This document shows, piece by piece, positions 1-15,123 of a DNA stretch of 64,000 nucleotides. The stretch covers positions 93,488,501 through 93,552,500 of the forward strand of contig NC_060213.1 in the NCBI RefSeq assembly GCF_021130785.1, written 5' to 3'. The notes below the pieces were generated by a model. It worked only from the letters and a program-made list of their open reading frames with translations, searched no databases and had not been told where the DNA came from. Each line of letters opens with the position of its first letter. The stretch's first letter is position 1. The position numbers were made by a program, and so were the translations under genes. This stretch comes from Homalodisca vitripennis. Lineage: Eukaryota > Arthropoda > Insecta > Hemiptera > Cicadellidae.

Positions 1-1212
1 TGACGAAAGGAACACTGACGTGAACATTTCAGTCTTTAAAAACAGCACTAAATGTTGAATTTACCCACTCGAAAAGACAACATTTCCACTTATATCGGAC
101 AAGGATTGATTTGAAAATAATAATTCAAATTTAAATTTTTTTATTCCTGTATATCATATAGTAAATCTTTTGGGGAAATTTGTGAGTATCTAAGAAATGA
201 AAATTTCAGTCACACATGTAGTTATATTAAAAGAACACTTTTTATTTTATATTTCATAACAATACTCCCTGCTTACATCCCTCTCCTATATTTATAGTTA
301 AAAATGTGTCAATACGACTTGGCTGATGTTTCGTCATCAATACCCATAATATTCATATTATTTTTACTTCTTTACTAAGCAGTCTTACAACCTATGTGAA
401 TACGTACAGTTTTTAGACGTGTACGCCACCGTTTGATAATAATGTTTCCATGTACTTAAAGTAAGTTTGAGTAAACATTTGTAGAATAAATATCAATTAT
501 AATATGATTTTGTTATAAAATGTATATAAATACACTGTAAGAAGAACTTTATTATACAAGTACTCGTCCAAAATGGTTGAAAAGGGAACACCTGTTATAA
601 CTGATCTGATCCATAAATTTTATAGTTACAGATGTTTTATGTCCAATAAATTGCAATTCAAATATACTTTCAGTTAAAAATTTACCAGTGGATATACATT
701 TTGAGAAATTTTTTATTCGATGGTGGGGTTTGACATGTTTTGATGTAAAAAAATACTAGCTGAACTGTCTTACATGCCGTTTTTTACGAAAATACGATAA
801 GTTTATTTCATGGCAATAATTTTATTCGGTAAGCATGTTTAGGTCGGATATTAAGGATAATTTAATTTCTTAGGCAAGTTTTAGAGTAAACATTTTTAAA
901 AGTTTCCAGGATAGTCCAAAGTTCTTTTCTTTTCTTCACGCACTTATTTCCTGTCGCTCATCTGGAGTCGTAGACTCTACTGTCTTCTGTGTTTTAGTCC
1001 TAAATCTGTTAACACGTCAACAAGTGTTCTAACCGCAGCTTTTAAAAATGAAATAATGGCATCTCAAACACCAGTTGTCAGTGTTATAATTCCAACATAA
1101 ACACTTTTAGGTGTTCGTTTCTAAATAAACCCATTGAAGGACTATTTTGGGTTTTGAGTTCGTCCTAAATTACTTCTACTCAAAAGGGTGTTAAATAAGA
1201 GAATTTCCTAAG

Positions 1213-1217
1213 AGTGT

Positions 1218-1284
<67 letters not shown>

Positions 1285-1303
1285 TGTGTGGGTGTGTGTG
1301 GGT
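1213..1303. repeat. (TG)n microsatellite
   Basis: About 90 bases of near-perfect TG dinucleotide repeat, with TATG and GGTG interruptions at its edges. Confidence 0.95.
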
Positions 1304-4301
1304 GCTTTTTGTGGGATATTATTGCTCTGTTGAAATTATAAAAATATGAATCATAGTACATGGAATATTTTATTTTTAAGGCTTTGCTTTATCAGAAAAC
1401 TTTAGAGTAGTGTCAACATATTAAGAAGAGAACAAAAGTCCAAAATAATAAAAAACCGATTTAGAGAGAAAATTTTTTTTACCATATTCCCGATTGCATG
1501 ATCTATTAAAACTATCACAATTTAAGGTATATCTTTTTATTAGATTTATAATAAGTGAAGGTTTTTTTAATAAATTTCTCAAAGTATCTAAAATAGGGTA
1601 AAACTATCATATACTATAAATTTAGGTATTAATATAGATGTATATGTATATTCAAGTGATTAAAATAGCACTCCACATCTACTCATTCTGTATGGCAGTA
1701 AGGAGTCATCGTGCTGGGAATATATTTCACTCGGCTTGTGTATGTATAGTATAATAAGCACCTCCTATATCCGGGGGAGTTCTAGAATAATATATAAAGT
1801 AGGTATAACATATTTAAAACAATATTTTTGAAAAAAAAATTTCCTTTCTGTAGACGGGAAGTTTCAGCGAATGCACGCTAAACCGAATCTGGTAATAAAT
1901 CATTTTCCCATTTCAGGTAACTTGAAGGGGATGTAGCAGTTGCCAAGATTTTTAATACTTACCTAAATTTTAATTTTAATTACAATTTATTTGAAGTTTA
2001 AATATGTTATATTGCATATTTATTTTTGTGTATCTATATAGCTCTTTGATGTAATAATAGAACGTACTTATTTAATAAGAAGTAAATAATTATTAAATAT
2101 ATCGCAACTTTGGAAAACGTAATTCTTTTTAAACAAATAAAAAGTACCGTGTCAACGTTTTCATACACACATTTTATTGAAAAATGCATAGTGTTGTACT
2201 GTATGAAGCGATTGGGTACACGGTGCCAATAAATCATTGCTATGAAATATCCCGCTCTGACTCAACACAGCCCTCTAAGGGTTTGCATTATGTATGCTGT
2301 GTTCTTGCGCAGTCCCGCTGTTGTATGTATTGAGGTATACCACCTGATATTTTATATTTCCGATAAGACTTTCAATACAATATGTGATGAAAATGTAATT
2401 TAAACTTGTCACACTATTATTTTTTTAAATTTGAATGTTAAGTGAAAATAAATTGAAATTTTAACAGCCTAAATTTCGAGTACGAAATATACGTCGTCAG
2501 ATTTACTAGGGGTAGGAGTAAATAATTTAAAATGCAGTAATGTGGTTATGGTTTTGTTAGTATGGAATTATCTATTGAAACAATAAATGTTTTGGATACC
2601 TTATATCAGTGTAATCATGCTTAGAGATTACTTTATATTGAGCTATGAGATAGACACGTTATTTTTAGCACCAATTTTGCTCAGTGTATTGTCCCGAGTT
2701 AGCGAAAAAGACAGGAGGTCTCGGAAGCGCACCCCTCCCAAACTCGGAGCAAACCATAAAAAAATCACATGCCACTAGTGGGAAGAGAGACAAAGAGAGA
2801 CAAGACTTCGAGAACATGATTTATAATTAAGAAGGTGGCGAACATTTTTATACAAAATACGGTTAACTGCAGCACCACGGTGCACCGCGTAACTTAAAAT
2901 CTAAATAAAAACAATAAATATAATTCCAATAATGACAATAACATAATAAATAAATAATATAATAATAATAACACAATAAATAGAAATTTGGTCTATAAAT
3001 AACATATATCAGGTACGGCAGTAGTGAATATAAAATTTTAACTGGTAATTTTTATGAACTGAGGGGAGGGAAAAGGTTGTAGAATTTCTAGGCCCACTAT
3101 TTTTAAAAAATAATTTGGTTTCAAGTTGGTAGCCGAAAATTAAAAAAAAAAAATACTTAAAGACGATTTTCGAAGGAGTCGGGGGCTTAGTTGCCTCCAC
3201 GAATCTGAATTAAAATGAAATCCTCCCCTTCAGATCATGTCACAGAACTAAATACATACTAGTTAACTAGTTAATTACTAGTTACATATTGGCCCTCCTC
3301 CAGACATAATATCTGGCAGCGCTCCATACACCCCAATCCTCGCAAGTTCAGTATAAGAAAAGTATAAAAACATTTTGGATCCAACCTTGTTCCAGATGAA
3401 ATGAATAGGAGCACATACACTCCGGTTGGATGCCGGTACAGAAGCGCTGGCGGGGCGCGGGCATTCAATGTTTGTTTCATTGTTGTTACCATTGGGCAGA
3501 CTCGCCGCACCATTCCGTTGACGGCACTCACGGGGACCCTATTGAATCCCAACATAACCAGTAGATATTTAGAAAAATGTTATTGCAACCTGAGAAATAA
3601 TAAAAACTTAATTATGTTTGCAACAAAGTATATATATAAAATATTTAAATTTAAGAACTAAAAATAACCATCTGTAACTAACAGTACCTTTTAAGTATCA
3701 AAGACTATTTCCAAAAATAACTGAAGTCACCAAGTATTATAAGATACACTACTTGGTGACAATATTAAATATTACAAACAAAACAAATTTTCAAATATTT
3801 AAACATTTACTTATAGACTAGAACAGCCATACTAAATTATTCAGCTTGATAACATTTACTTGTTACAATAAATCACTGTATTTTAATCATTATATAATAT
3901 TAATTGTAGTGTAATAATAATTATGTAATTTATAAATAATAACAATACATTATTTCCCGAATAACAATAATTAAATTATATCCCGTTCACGCTACTATAA
4001 AGCCAAAATTAAATAATAAAGTTGAAATCATGAATGTTGCCACCCAATTTTGCACGCAACACAAAAACACGAGGTAACAAAATTTGCAAAGTCTGTACCG
4101 TCTCGCTTACACTAAATAAAGACAAAGTGTGTACACGGAATAAATAATTTCCGTTCGCCGAACGGATCAGTTAGAAAGCACAAGAGCGAAAGTATAAACT
4201 TAACTGGCATAGTTAAAAAAATTAACAAATTTAGAACGTACGATAGACAGGAAAGAAACATTTTGCGACACGAACAACGTACACGAGGAACACAAGTTAC
4301 A

Positions 4302-4320
4302 ATATATATATATATATATA
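4302..4320. repeat. (TA)n microsatellite
   Basis: A short run of about nine TA units. Confidence 0.9.
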
Positions 4321-5926
4321 AACTACTATTAACTAAGTACGAAAAATATGTGTCTGGGAGGGAGAGAAAACCGCCAACTTAATTAAGTAAAGAGAGAGAA
4401 AAAGACAATTACCTGCCGAAAGTAGTCGAGTTAGCCAGCCATGGGGAAACGGGAAGAGCAGAGAACAGCCAGAAACACAGTAGCTTCTCCGAACGTGTCT
4501 GACCGCTCCGAACAGTAGCCGGTGCCGGTGAACAGCTGGTCGGTAAACTAGTCAAGGTCAACCAGCTGACCTCGACCAATCAGTCCAACCAGGCAGAAAA
4601 TCAATACTTGACGGAGTGACTCCCCCACCGACTGACAAGAGTGGCCGAGGTGGGAAAAATAAAAGACACAAAAAATAAATTGACCAAACTGAGCCCCGGC
4701 TCAGTATGAAAAATTAATAACGTCTAGAATGTGAGCGCCGAAAATGCGTGGTTATATAAAAGTTATATAAAAATTCGTAAAAAAAATGCTAGAATTGAAC
4801 TTTTATTTTTCAACTAAGAAATCAATGAAGTAATCAATAGGTCAGAAAATAGAATTGAAAGAAGAATATAAATGCTTAGACGTGAAATTTTAGCTTATAT
4901 TCAAAATACAACTAGAAGATATAGGATTTCAGAAGGATATATGGTTGGTAGAATCTTCCATTTTATAACATATATTTAGTTTGACGCGTTGGTGAAAACA
5001 AAGAAAAGCGCATTAAAAATTCACAAATTTTTAGTAAATTCTACACTTTCTATTTTGCTATATTTCTTACAGTTGCTAAATTGCATTTTGGAATTGTTAA
5101 ACATTTTGGAAAAGAATCCAAACATTATTTTAATTCTTCGGTAATTTCCCACAAAAGTCTTTCTGTTTAATAATGCTTAACTTGTCAATGTAATAGTCCA
5201 AAATAAATAGTCAAAATAAAAAATGTTATAATGATGACTATTTGTGGAAGAAGATTTACTAAAGGCTATGATTGTCAAAAATGTTAAGTACAAAACTTTA
5301 ATTAACTCGGTCCTTTCCATCAACAGCTATAGTTTTCCTTGTGAACATACAACTATAAAGATCATGATAACCCTGTCGGATTCTTAATAATAGTCTTTCA
5401 TTTTATAGCTTGAGTTTACAACCCATGAATGAAACGTACATGTTATTAGTATGGATGTTATAAAGAAAACATATAAATCCAGGAATTTTAGTTATTGGCA
5501 GGTAATGTGAAGTAAGGTAAGGCACTTGTGTGGAATACCAAGAGATATTCCACCATCTGTTCTTCTTTCTCAACACTTACCTCGTAGATCTGTAAATATC
5601 ATTTTGAAAATGACCTGGTAATTGGTATAGTTACAGTTTTTCTAAACGGTCAATTTAGGTAGATAAATCAATGATAATTGTTTCTTATTCATAAAATATT
5701 GCATTTACATTGCATGTCCCAAAATTTTTCAAGACATATTTTTATATAAAATGTTTAAATACTAAATAGTGGTGTATTTAGTAACAAAATACAGAAACAT
5801 GACAGAAAAATATATATGTATTTATGAAATGTGGACATTGTTATCGAAATATATAGTCACTATTCATTTTACGTCTGTATTTCCATGTGTGCAATGAGTT
5901 TTAATAGAAAAGTATAAAAAATAGCA

Positions 5927-8035
5927 AGAAATAATTCCAAACCCGTTTAATTTATGTCACAGCTAACTAGGAAAATAATTCAGCATACACAAATTCAAAA
6001 TAAAAACTGAATACAAAAAATGTAATATTTTGTAAATGAATTTCTTTATTTATTGAAGTAATATTTCCGTTCAGTTTGTAGAATCATCGATTAACTGTTT
6101 ATTTTCACATTTAAATTTCAGGCACCGTTACAAAAACATTTAATAATTTAAAAATGTCTTCTTACCTCAACGCATTAAATATATAATGAAACCACATATA
6201 ATAATAGCCAAAAAATGATTGTATTTAGATTAGATTACAATTATAAATTTATCCTAATACAGTGTGTCCGTAGCACATCAATACTTGTGATATATAGAAC
6301 AGGTTCAGGTTTTTGTACATTTAAAGCATGAAATAATTTCAATTATTTGAGTTATACAAGCAATTATTTTACATTCATTGTAAATTATTTTGTAATTAAA
6401 CATGATTTATTAAAACTGTTTTTATTTGAGAATTCTTATACAGTGCAATTATAGAAAATATTAACGATTTTATAAAACCCAAATTCATTGATTCAGGGAA
6501 ATGCACCTCAACTATGATGTAGCTGAGATTATATAAGATAATAATAAAGGTCGAATAATCACCTTCCTGTTGCTCTTTTACTAAAGGAAAGAATAAATTT
6601 AGTTAACCTTTAGAAACTAATTTAAGAGCTAGAAATAATTCCAAACCCGTTTAATTTATGTCACAGCTAACTAGGAGAATAATTCAGCATACACAAATTG
6701 AAAAGAAAAACTGAATACAAAAAAATTTAATATTTTGTAAATGAATTTCTTTATTTATTGAAGTAAGATTTCCGTTCAGTTTGTAGAATCATCGATAAAC
6801 TGTTTATTTTCACATTTAAATTTCAGGCACCGTTACAAAAACATTTAATAATTTAAAAATGTCTTCTTACCTCAACGCATTAAATATATAATGAAACCAC
6901 ATATAATAATAGCCAAAAAATGATTGTATTTAGATTAGATTACAATTATAAATTTATCCTAATACAGTGTGTCCGTAGCACATCAATACTTGTGATATAT
7001 AGAACAGGTTCAGGTTTTGTACATTTAAAGCATGAAATAATTTCAATTATTTGAGTTATACAAGCAATTATTTTACATTCATTGTAAATTATTTTGTAAT
7101 TAAACATGATTTATTAAAACTGTTTTATTTGAGAATTCTTATACAGTGCAATTATAGAAAATATTAACGATTTTATAAAACCCAAATTCATTGATTCAGG
7201 GAAATGCACCTCAACTATGATGTAGCTGAGATTATATAAGATAATAATAAAGGTCGAATAATCACCTTCCTGTTGCTCTTTTACTAAAGGAAAGAATAAA
7301 TTTAGTTAACCTTAGAAACTAATTTAAGAGCTAGAAATAATTCCAAACCCGTTTAATTTATGTCACAGCTAACTAGGAGAATAATTCAGCATACACAAAT
7401 TGAAAAGAAAAACTGAATACAAAAAAATTTAATATTTTGTAAATGAATTTCTTTATTTATTGAAGTAAGATTTCCGTTCAGTTTGTAGAATCATCGATAA
7501 ACTGTTTATTTTCACATTTAAATTTCAGGCACCGTTACAAAAACATTTAATCATTTAAAAATGTCTTCTTACCTCAACGCATTAAATATATAATGAAACC
7601 ACATATAATAATAGCAAAAAAAAGATTGTATTTAGATTAGATTACAATTTTAAATTTATCCTAATACAGTGTGTCCGTAGCACATCAATACTTGTGATAT
7701 ATAGAACAAGTTTTTCAGGTTTTGTACATTTAAAGCATAAAATAATTTTAATTATTTGAGTTATAAAAGCAATTATTTTACATTCATTGTAAATTATTTT
7801 GTAATTAAACATGATTTATTAAAACTTTTTCATTTTAGAATTCTTATACAGTGCAATTATAGAAAATATTAACGATTTTATAAAACCCAAATTCATTGAT
7901 TCAGAGAAATGCACCTCAACTATGATGTAGCTGAGATTATATAAGATATATAAAGGTCGAATAATCACCTTCCTGTTGCCCTTTTACTAAAGAAAAGAAT
8001 AAATTTAGTTAACCTTAGAAACTAATTTAAAAGCT
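5927..8035. repeat. Three-unit tandem array, ~703-bp unit
   Basis: The block beginning AGAAATAATTCCAAACCCG starts at 5927, 6631 and 7333, giving periods of 704 and 702 bases. Each unit ends in TTTAAGAGCT or a close variant, directly before the next start. The first two units differ by only a few substitutions and one-base indels; the third is slightly more diverged towards its right end. There is no convincing ORF. Both edges fall at unit boundaries, so this is a clean short satellite-like expansion or a triplicated non-autonomous element. Confidence 0.93.
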
Positions 8036-10062
8036 CTTATAATAGAACCTTACTTTAATTAAGTTCCACGGCCCCATCGTTTAACTTTAGAAGTCTGTTT
8101 TACAGTATCGTTGCTAGCAATTAATTTATAAACTATTTAGATCATTGTTAAATATTCTATCTATATGTAATCGACTATACATATACTAGGAAGCTTTTTT
8201 TTATTTTAATTCTTTTTTTTGAAAGATTTGAGCAGAATATTTTAATGTTTTTAAGAATACTATAAAACAGGGAAGGTAGACCACTGTGCTGTCGAACTAA
8301 CTAATTTTTACACTCTTTCTCTCTTATTAACCCTTTTCGATCTCAAATATTTCCATACAATTATTTTTATCTCAATTAATTCCTCAAAACGAGCTTAATT
8401 TAGGTGGTAAAAATGTTTTAGGCGATTTTCAAATGAAAACATTTATTTTACGATTCATTTTTTAATTTTATATTGTTTTTAAAGTTTTTGGTCAAACAGT
8501 TATTAATTACCTTTTTTTGTGTAAACAGTGAACCAAAGCGTTTGAAAAAAGCCTTCAAAACTAATTAATGTGTTAGCCAGACCACTTTGTCTAAAAAATT
8601 ATGATTAATATTTTGTTTTTAAGTTAAAGTATGGTATTTTTAATGTAAAGTCAATAACCTTGTAAATAACAATGTGTAATACATTCTCAATTCAAAACAG
8701 TATTTTAAAAGACAAACTTTCAATATGTCATTATATGTTTTACAATTTATAATGAAACTTCCATTCCTATTTTAATAGTAGTATTCGATAGTGCTCAATT
8801 AATATTGAATAATGAAAAGTATTTATATTTATTGGTAACATAAAAATAATATTTTTGGTATTGTAAAATTTTTTATTAAAGTATGCTAAAAGTAGTAAGA
8901 CAGCAATAGCAGTCAAGTAAAAATTATTATTATCAGAACAACTCGTTTAGTGAATATGTCAACATTATATTTCTTAGTTAATTTTTAGTATTTTTCCTTA
9001 ATTTATTAATTGTTAGTAATAGGAATAATCTGTCACTACACGATACAGTAAATAAACATACACTGTACCATCAGTGAACTTCATTTACTGTACGTTCGAA
9101 TATTCATTCCTTTATTTAACCATCAATTGACTAGTCCTCTGATAGATCCAACCCAATTTAAATCCTACTCCATTCTTTCGCACCAAATCATTTAACTGTG
9201 TGTGAAGATTACCCTTTCTACGGTACTATTTTAGCCATAATGTAATCCATGACTATTCCCTGTAGGGTAATCAATTTTTAAAAGAGTTTTTCCAGTTTAT
9301 TCAGCAATTTTGTGCTGTCTTTATGGTTACCTATTAAATTAGTTTTACCAAAATAAAAATATTAATTATGTTATCTAAAAACTGTAAGCCTTTGTGCTAT
9401 TTTTATTAAATAATATGGAAAAACTATGCACTTGTAGCGTATATTGAATATTATCACTCTGTCATCGTGAGATAGATTAAAGGTCGATTCTAAAGTTGCT
9501 AGGATAAGTCATTAAGAGTTACACAAGAAAGCGAACGAATAAACAAATTTAAAGCATAAAATTAATTGCAATTATATAAGCAAAACATTATAATAATAGG
9601 TTGAGACAGTTACAGATGTAATACATCCTTAATCCTTTTCAATTCTTAGGAAGATTTGTATAACAATATCTTACACGCAATAGGATCCCTTCTCTAACCT
9701 AAATCTGGGCAGGAGAAATACATTCATACATCTCAGTTTAAGGAACATATGACATAAGGACATATGACGTTTTTGGAAATATAATTTTGGAAACTAAGTT
9801 CTAATAAGTATATAATTAAACATATTTCATAAATTATGTAATGAATAATTGTATTTTTATCCTACATAATTTGGTTTATACCATTACACTTCGAAGAGTT
9901 AGTTCTATTTTGTTAGTTTTTCATGAAAAATATTTATTACTTTTATTTTACATATTGTTATATAAGGGCTATTATTAAATTTATTTTTGATTTTTATACT
10001 AATTGAATCAATCAACTTCTTTATACTTATTTTAAAGTACTCATTATTATCCTAAAATCTAA

Positions 10063-10217
10063 TAAATAATGAATAATGTCAATTAAAAAACAATTTTAAC
10101 AACTATGAAATAAAATAAATAAATAAATAAAATAAAGTTTAATAATGAATAATGTCAACTAAAATCAGTTTTAACAATTATGAAATAAAATAAATTAATT
10201 AATAAAATAAAGTTTAA
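10063..10217. repeat. Two-unit tandem duplication, ~76 bp
   Basis: Two adjacent units share the order AATAATGAATAATGTCAA, AATTTTAACAA (or TTTTAACAATT), ATGAAATAAAATAAAT and AATAAAATAAAGTTT. They differ at scattered positions. Confidence 0.8.
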
Positions 10218-10704
10218 ATTGCTTTATTCAAATTCTTCTACTCTTTCTATTCTTCCACAATTAAGGAAGAATTATTTGTTTGCACTTGATTTTTAATTAT
10301 TATTGTGCAGCACATAATCCAAATTTCTCGCTCACTTGAAGTAATATAACATGACTTGAACACAATATAACATGAAGTATTGCGTCTACTAATGCCGATT
10401 TGTTAGCAAGAGTAGCTTTTCCAGCCGTTACACAAGAGTGTTTCTGGTTATTCAAAGTCAGATTTACATCTAAATCTGTTAAGAGCGCAGCAAATCTGTA
10501 TACAGCAACACGTTCTCGTGTATGGGCTTTTTTAAATACGATTATTAGTTCAGCTTTAGTGTTTAGGAAGTGCAATAAGTGTTAAGTGTATAATTTTTTA
10601 ATGATATAAATACTAAATCCAGATGTTCCATATTTATAACTTTTTTCAATCAATTGGAGAAAATTAGCTATATTTGCAATCAAATATATTTATATTGCAT
10701 ATTC

Positions 10705-10710
<6 letters not shown>

Positions 10711-10751
<41 letters not shown>
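10711..10751. repeat. (TA)n microsatellite
   Basis: About 20 uninterrupted TA units. Confidence 0.95.
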
Positions 10752-10755
<4 letters not shown>

Positions 10756-10981
10756 TAAATATTATATGTGAGTATGTGTATAAATAGTGTTAATGTCATC
10801 TATTATTTCATATAATTACCAAACAAGTTAAATTAAACCAAACAATAGGAGTCCATTCTGTATTTTATAGAATCTTTAAGATCCTTTGATAAAGTAAACT
10901 GTTCAACTCTAATATATAATATTTTAATACATACATTTTAGCCTCATGGTTTTGAGGTTAAGGATTCATAATATTTGAAGT

Positions 10982-12527
10982 ACTAGATTTTTCCCGTGAC
11001 TTCGCCCGCGTACTACCTACATATATGAAAAAAGAAAGGGGGCATAAATGTTTTATATAAAATTAAGAAGTCAGTTAAAAAGTTTAGAATACATTTCATA
11101 TTTTTGAAATCCATGTTAAAATATTTGTAGCTATTGTCAAATGCCTACTTATATTAACAATGGTAACACCAATAAAAATAATTAGAGGAAAGGCGTCTGC
11201 AAAATGGATTTCTAAAGAAAGCTTCTTTTTACCTTCCTCAATAACGCAACATAGCCTAGTGAAATAACAAAATAGAATTTTTTTATATTATAAAAAAAAC
11301 AATTTATTTACATTCAAAGTATACAATTAATATCGACAAACAATAGTAACAGATAATTACACTTAACCACGTAGCATTTAAATTTGTTTCCGATTTAAAA
11401 TATTAAACAAAACTTTGTAAAATATAACCTATAAATTCAAAAAATGCCATAAATTTAATAATATAATTAGTTTTATGAGACTAAATCAGTAAAACATTAT
11501 TATTTTACTTCCTTACCAATTAATAAACACAATTTTATCCATATTCCTTTGCGAAGTATGCGTAGGCTATCAACAAAATTTACGCAGTTACTTTCAGAAA
11601 CATTGTCCTATGTTAGTTCAAATGCATTTTTCCCAAAAATATCCTAAGTATAATTTTTTTTTGGACTTGTGTTTTACATCCAGTACAGTGGTTTTATCCT
11701 ACGATATGAAATATTTTACTCACCTCATTAATGAAATGTGGAAAATAAAAAATCTAAATTTTTTATGAAATTATAAAATTAATCTACATTCATGTGGTAT
11801 AAATAATTACTACACACAAAACACACAGTTATTTAAACTTAACTAGATAACATTTCAGTTTATTTCCGAGTTTTAACATTTAACTAAAATTTGTAAAATA
11901 TAACCTATAAATTCATACAAAATGCCATAAAACCTTATAATATAATTATTTTTACAAACAAACAAAAACCTCATGTGCAAACAACCACGGATTTCTACAA
12001 TAAGGTTGTTTTCATAATAGTGTTTAATAATATTTTCATTATATTAGATAGTTTATTAATCATTGGTGCAATTTAAATGTAAAATTAGGCAATGACGTCT
12101 TCTATGCAACCCGCATTACACTACTTGTCAAGCACTTTACAATAACGATTTTACTGAATTTTAAATGTAAACAAATGTTTCTGCCTCTTTGATGAACTTC
12201 AGCTGAAAGTATTAACAGCTGTTAAGTACCAGTTCGCTTTGTATTACGTGTCGTAGCGCAGTCTGTCGGATCCAATATAAAACACGTTTACGTTCGTATC
12301 ATAACATTCGAATGTAAGAAAACTAATTTTTAAATTTGAATTTGACTTTATTTGGTAAAATAATTGTGTTATGAGTAGTAAAAAGCACTCGAAGTGTTAA
12401 TTCAGACCAAAAGCTACACCTGTTCCAAATTTCAGCACAATCCGTATAGTAATTTCAGCGTGATTCTATTAACAAACCTCCAAATATCCCAACATTCAAA
12501 CTTTCACATTTATAAAATTAGTGGGAT
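10982..12527 (+). mobile_element. Decayed non-autonomous element with insect retroelement-type ends
   Basis: The left end reads CCCGTGACTTCGCCCGCG, and the right end reads like the familiar insect repeat tail: a block 'CAAATTTCAGCACAATCCGTA...', then 'ATTTATAAAATTAGTGGGAT'. Such end pairs are common in insect RTE-like and related non-autonomous repeats; that is background knowledge, not a match I could run. Between them lie two diverged direct copies (about 11360-11470 and 11835-11945) sharing TTTGTAAAATATAACCTATA. No coding capacity is visible. The family assignment is weak. Confidence 0.35.
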
Positions 12528-12829
12528 ACATCAAAATATTTATCATGATGTTTGTTTGACGATTGTAGGTTGGTTATATGTTTGCGAAAAATTAGTAAGT
12601 AAAACAATGTCATATCTTGTCAAATTAAATTAAATTGTTTATATTACAAAATATCAGTGTAATAAATAACCAATGTATTATTTTTACATTTTTGTTTTTT
12701 TCATTAATTAAAATAAAAGTAAACCACTTAAAAATGTAAACAGATGAGGAAATTACATAACAGGCTAAGTGCCCAAAATATTTAAATATTTTTTTAAGGT
12801 GCTAACTAATTTCTTAATGTTATATGATT

Positions 12830-12869
12830 TGAGCCAGTGAGAGGAAAATTGGTACAAGTCACTTTTTTA
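12830..12869 (+). repeat. Left terminal inverted repeat
   Basis: About 40 bases starting TGAGCCAGTGAGAGG. They pair with 16161-16200 at roughly 85-90% identity by eye. Confidence 0.85.
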
Positions 12870-15123
12870 TAGTTTTGAGATTCTGAAGGGTTTACTAAAA
12901 GGAGTACTATAAATCTATTCATCATAATAGCTTTTTACTCTATGACAAAATTGGTTACTCATATCCTGATTTATCATTTTATATATCAAAATATGTACTT
13001 AATGAATGCAATCGATTAGTAACAATTTGCAGTTTTTTTCAAAATTGACTTGTACCACTTTTCCAAAACATATTTCGGGTAAATAATTGTTTGACAATGT
13101 AAGAAACTGAAAGAACTCATTTATTTTGCCATTAGTTAGCTACAAAAACATTGAACAATGATAAGTTAGCCTATCCTTTAGTCCTTTTCATCATCGGATT
13201 CTGATTCACTGCAACGATCGATGATGGGGGTGTCGTCAATTCCTTCAGGCTGATTTCCAACTGTCAGGTCTGTGTAGAAACTATGGTGGATGGGAGGAAT
13301 GAAGGCTAGGAGATCCATCATGTCCTTCTTCTTCGCTGCTGTAACCGGACGAGGTGACGAGTACAGAGCTTCAGTTGTGATACTTGCGAGGGATACCATT
13401 CGCCTTCCTTTTTTTGCTGGGGTGATGTCAAGACAATCAAAGGGAATCAACCTTTGTGTTTATCTACATTGGTTTTTTTTCTAGTAATTGATCTTTCGAG
13501 CGCCTGAGTGGAATTAAAGTCTTCTCGGTTCATGATTTTAACCACAAAGGGCTTCTTCTTCTTTAACTTTGTTATGGTATCGTACCAATCACGAGGAGAG
13601 TATATTGTTTTTCCTTTAGAATACTTTTCTATAATGCCAAAATCTGCGTCATTAGGCAGAAATGAGTGTCCGCTGACCATAAATTTATGATCTACTGTCT
13701 GAATTTTACAATTCTCTTGTTGAATAAACTGCATCATGGTGAGAGCAAGCTTGATGTTGCGGTTTTGCCCGCCACAGCTATCGCTGAACGTTATTACATG
13801 ACTAACATCATTGGAAACATTGTGACTTAAGTGCTCTGTAATACAAGAAGCAACCTCTTGAGATCCTCGGGAACCTTCAACTTCATTCCAAACATACATG
13901 AAAGCTGAACTATCTGCTAGCTGATGACAGCCCAGATTGTACACATACATGTTTCTTTTGTAGTATGCAATTGAACATGTCAAATTTGGAAAAGCTAACG
14001 CCTTCTGAAGATCAAACGTAAATGAATAAACGTTGGAATTGTTCTTGGATTCTTCTTTCGCTGCGTCTAGTTTCTCCCTTGCAAGGTCTGCTTTTCTCAA
14101 ATGTATTTCCTTCATACGTTCAATATTTCTCTTTTCTTCTTCATCTTCAGCTATGGCTAGTTTCATTTTGAACGTGTCACATTTCACACACGTATCCTTG
14201 TGAGGCTGATGAAAGTGCAAATTGAATTCAAAATTGAACACTTTTCTGTACATTGACTCTGATAGAGGTTGTGTGTTCAAAGTATAGCAATGATTCTTGT
14301 ACAGATTGTACATCTCTCTAATGTTAAGAGATTCTGGTAAATACTTGCGGTTCGGATTGTGACTTCTTGTATAATGTGATTCATACGAGGGAAATGAAGA
14401 AATATGATCTCTGAGTATTTTCAGTCTACCTTCATCGGTTTTGTTAACAGAAACCTGCTTCCCCCTTAAATCGCTACCCGGCTCTTTTCCATCTGTAACC
14501 TTTTTGAGGGCTCTAGAAGCTCTTCCGTTTGAGATTTGAAATGTACCTAAAAATACTGCTTGCACACTTTAACGTTTTTGGTAGGTAATTGTAAGTGGTA
14601 CCTTACTGTTCGATTTTTTATTCCTCTAGAGCCATCTCTTATTCGATGAGTAATCGGTGTTGACTGCTGGCAAAGTCCACAAATATAAGCATTTTGTGCT
14701 TGAAAACTGGCCATATCGTAAAAATTCTGGAATAAAATCTTCCTTTCTTCTTCGGCTACCAATTCATTGCATTTATTTCTGCAAGAAGGCTGACATGGTT
14801 CATTTACGAATATTTTTTGCGCCACCTTTTTGCCTTTTGCTGTGAAATACTCCTTCCCATAAGCACGTTTCATTTTCCGCTCTGTTTTTTTGTTAATATT
14901 CCTTTTACGTTTTCTTGTTTTGGCATCAGCAACAACTGCGATATTGTGTTCTGTAACAAAACAAATTCTTTGTAGGCCAACAATAGTATTTCAACTAAAA
15001 GAAACAAAATATGTTAGTTTTCGAGCTATTATAGGTGGTTTGTCACGTACTTTATCTCATAGCTTTGGAATAGCTACACACTTTGGGATAACAGTTTTTC
15101 TAAAGATAAGATTTTAAATAGGC

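Larger units (their letters stand above)
1..5926. other. Gene-free AT-rich host DNA
   Basis: No ORF here resembles a protein I recognise; the short ORFs have low-complexity AT-driven composition. The stretch at about 3260-4680 is less AT-rich than its surroundings and could be a decayed transposon or an old regulatory region, but I see no terminal repeats or coding motif that would identify it. Two microsatellites lie here and are listed separately. Confidence 0.6.
8036..10981. other. Gene-free AT-rich host DNA
   Basis: I see no coding or RNA gene. It contains a small direct duplication at about 10063-10217 (two ~76-base units rich in AATAAATAA) and a (TA)n tract. Overlapping ORFs at 10300-10585 on both strands have no recognisable motif. 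Confidence 0.6.

Noticed and set aside
3271..3661. Overlapping ORFs on both strands in a less AT-rich segment
   Set aside because: No domain, no splice or promoter context, no copy elsewhere in the window.
10300..10585. Complementary 91- and 61-codon ORFs
   Set aside because: No recognisable motif on either strand; treated as chance.
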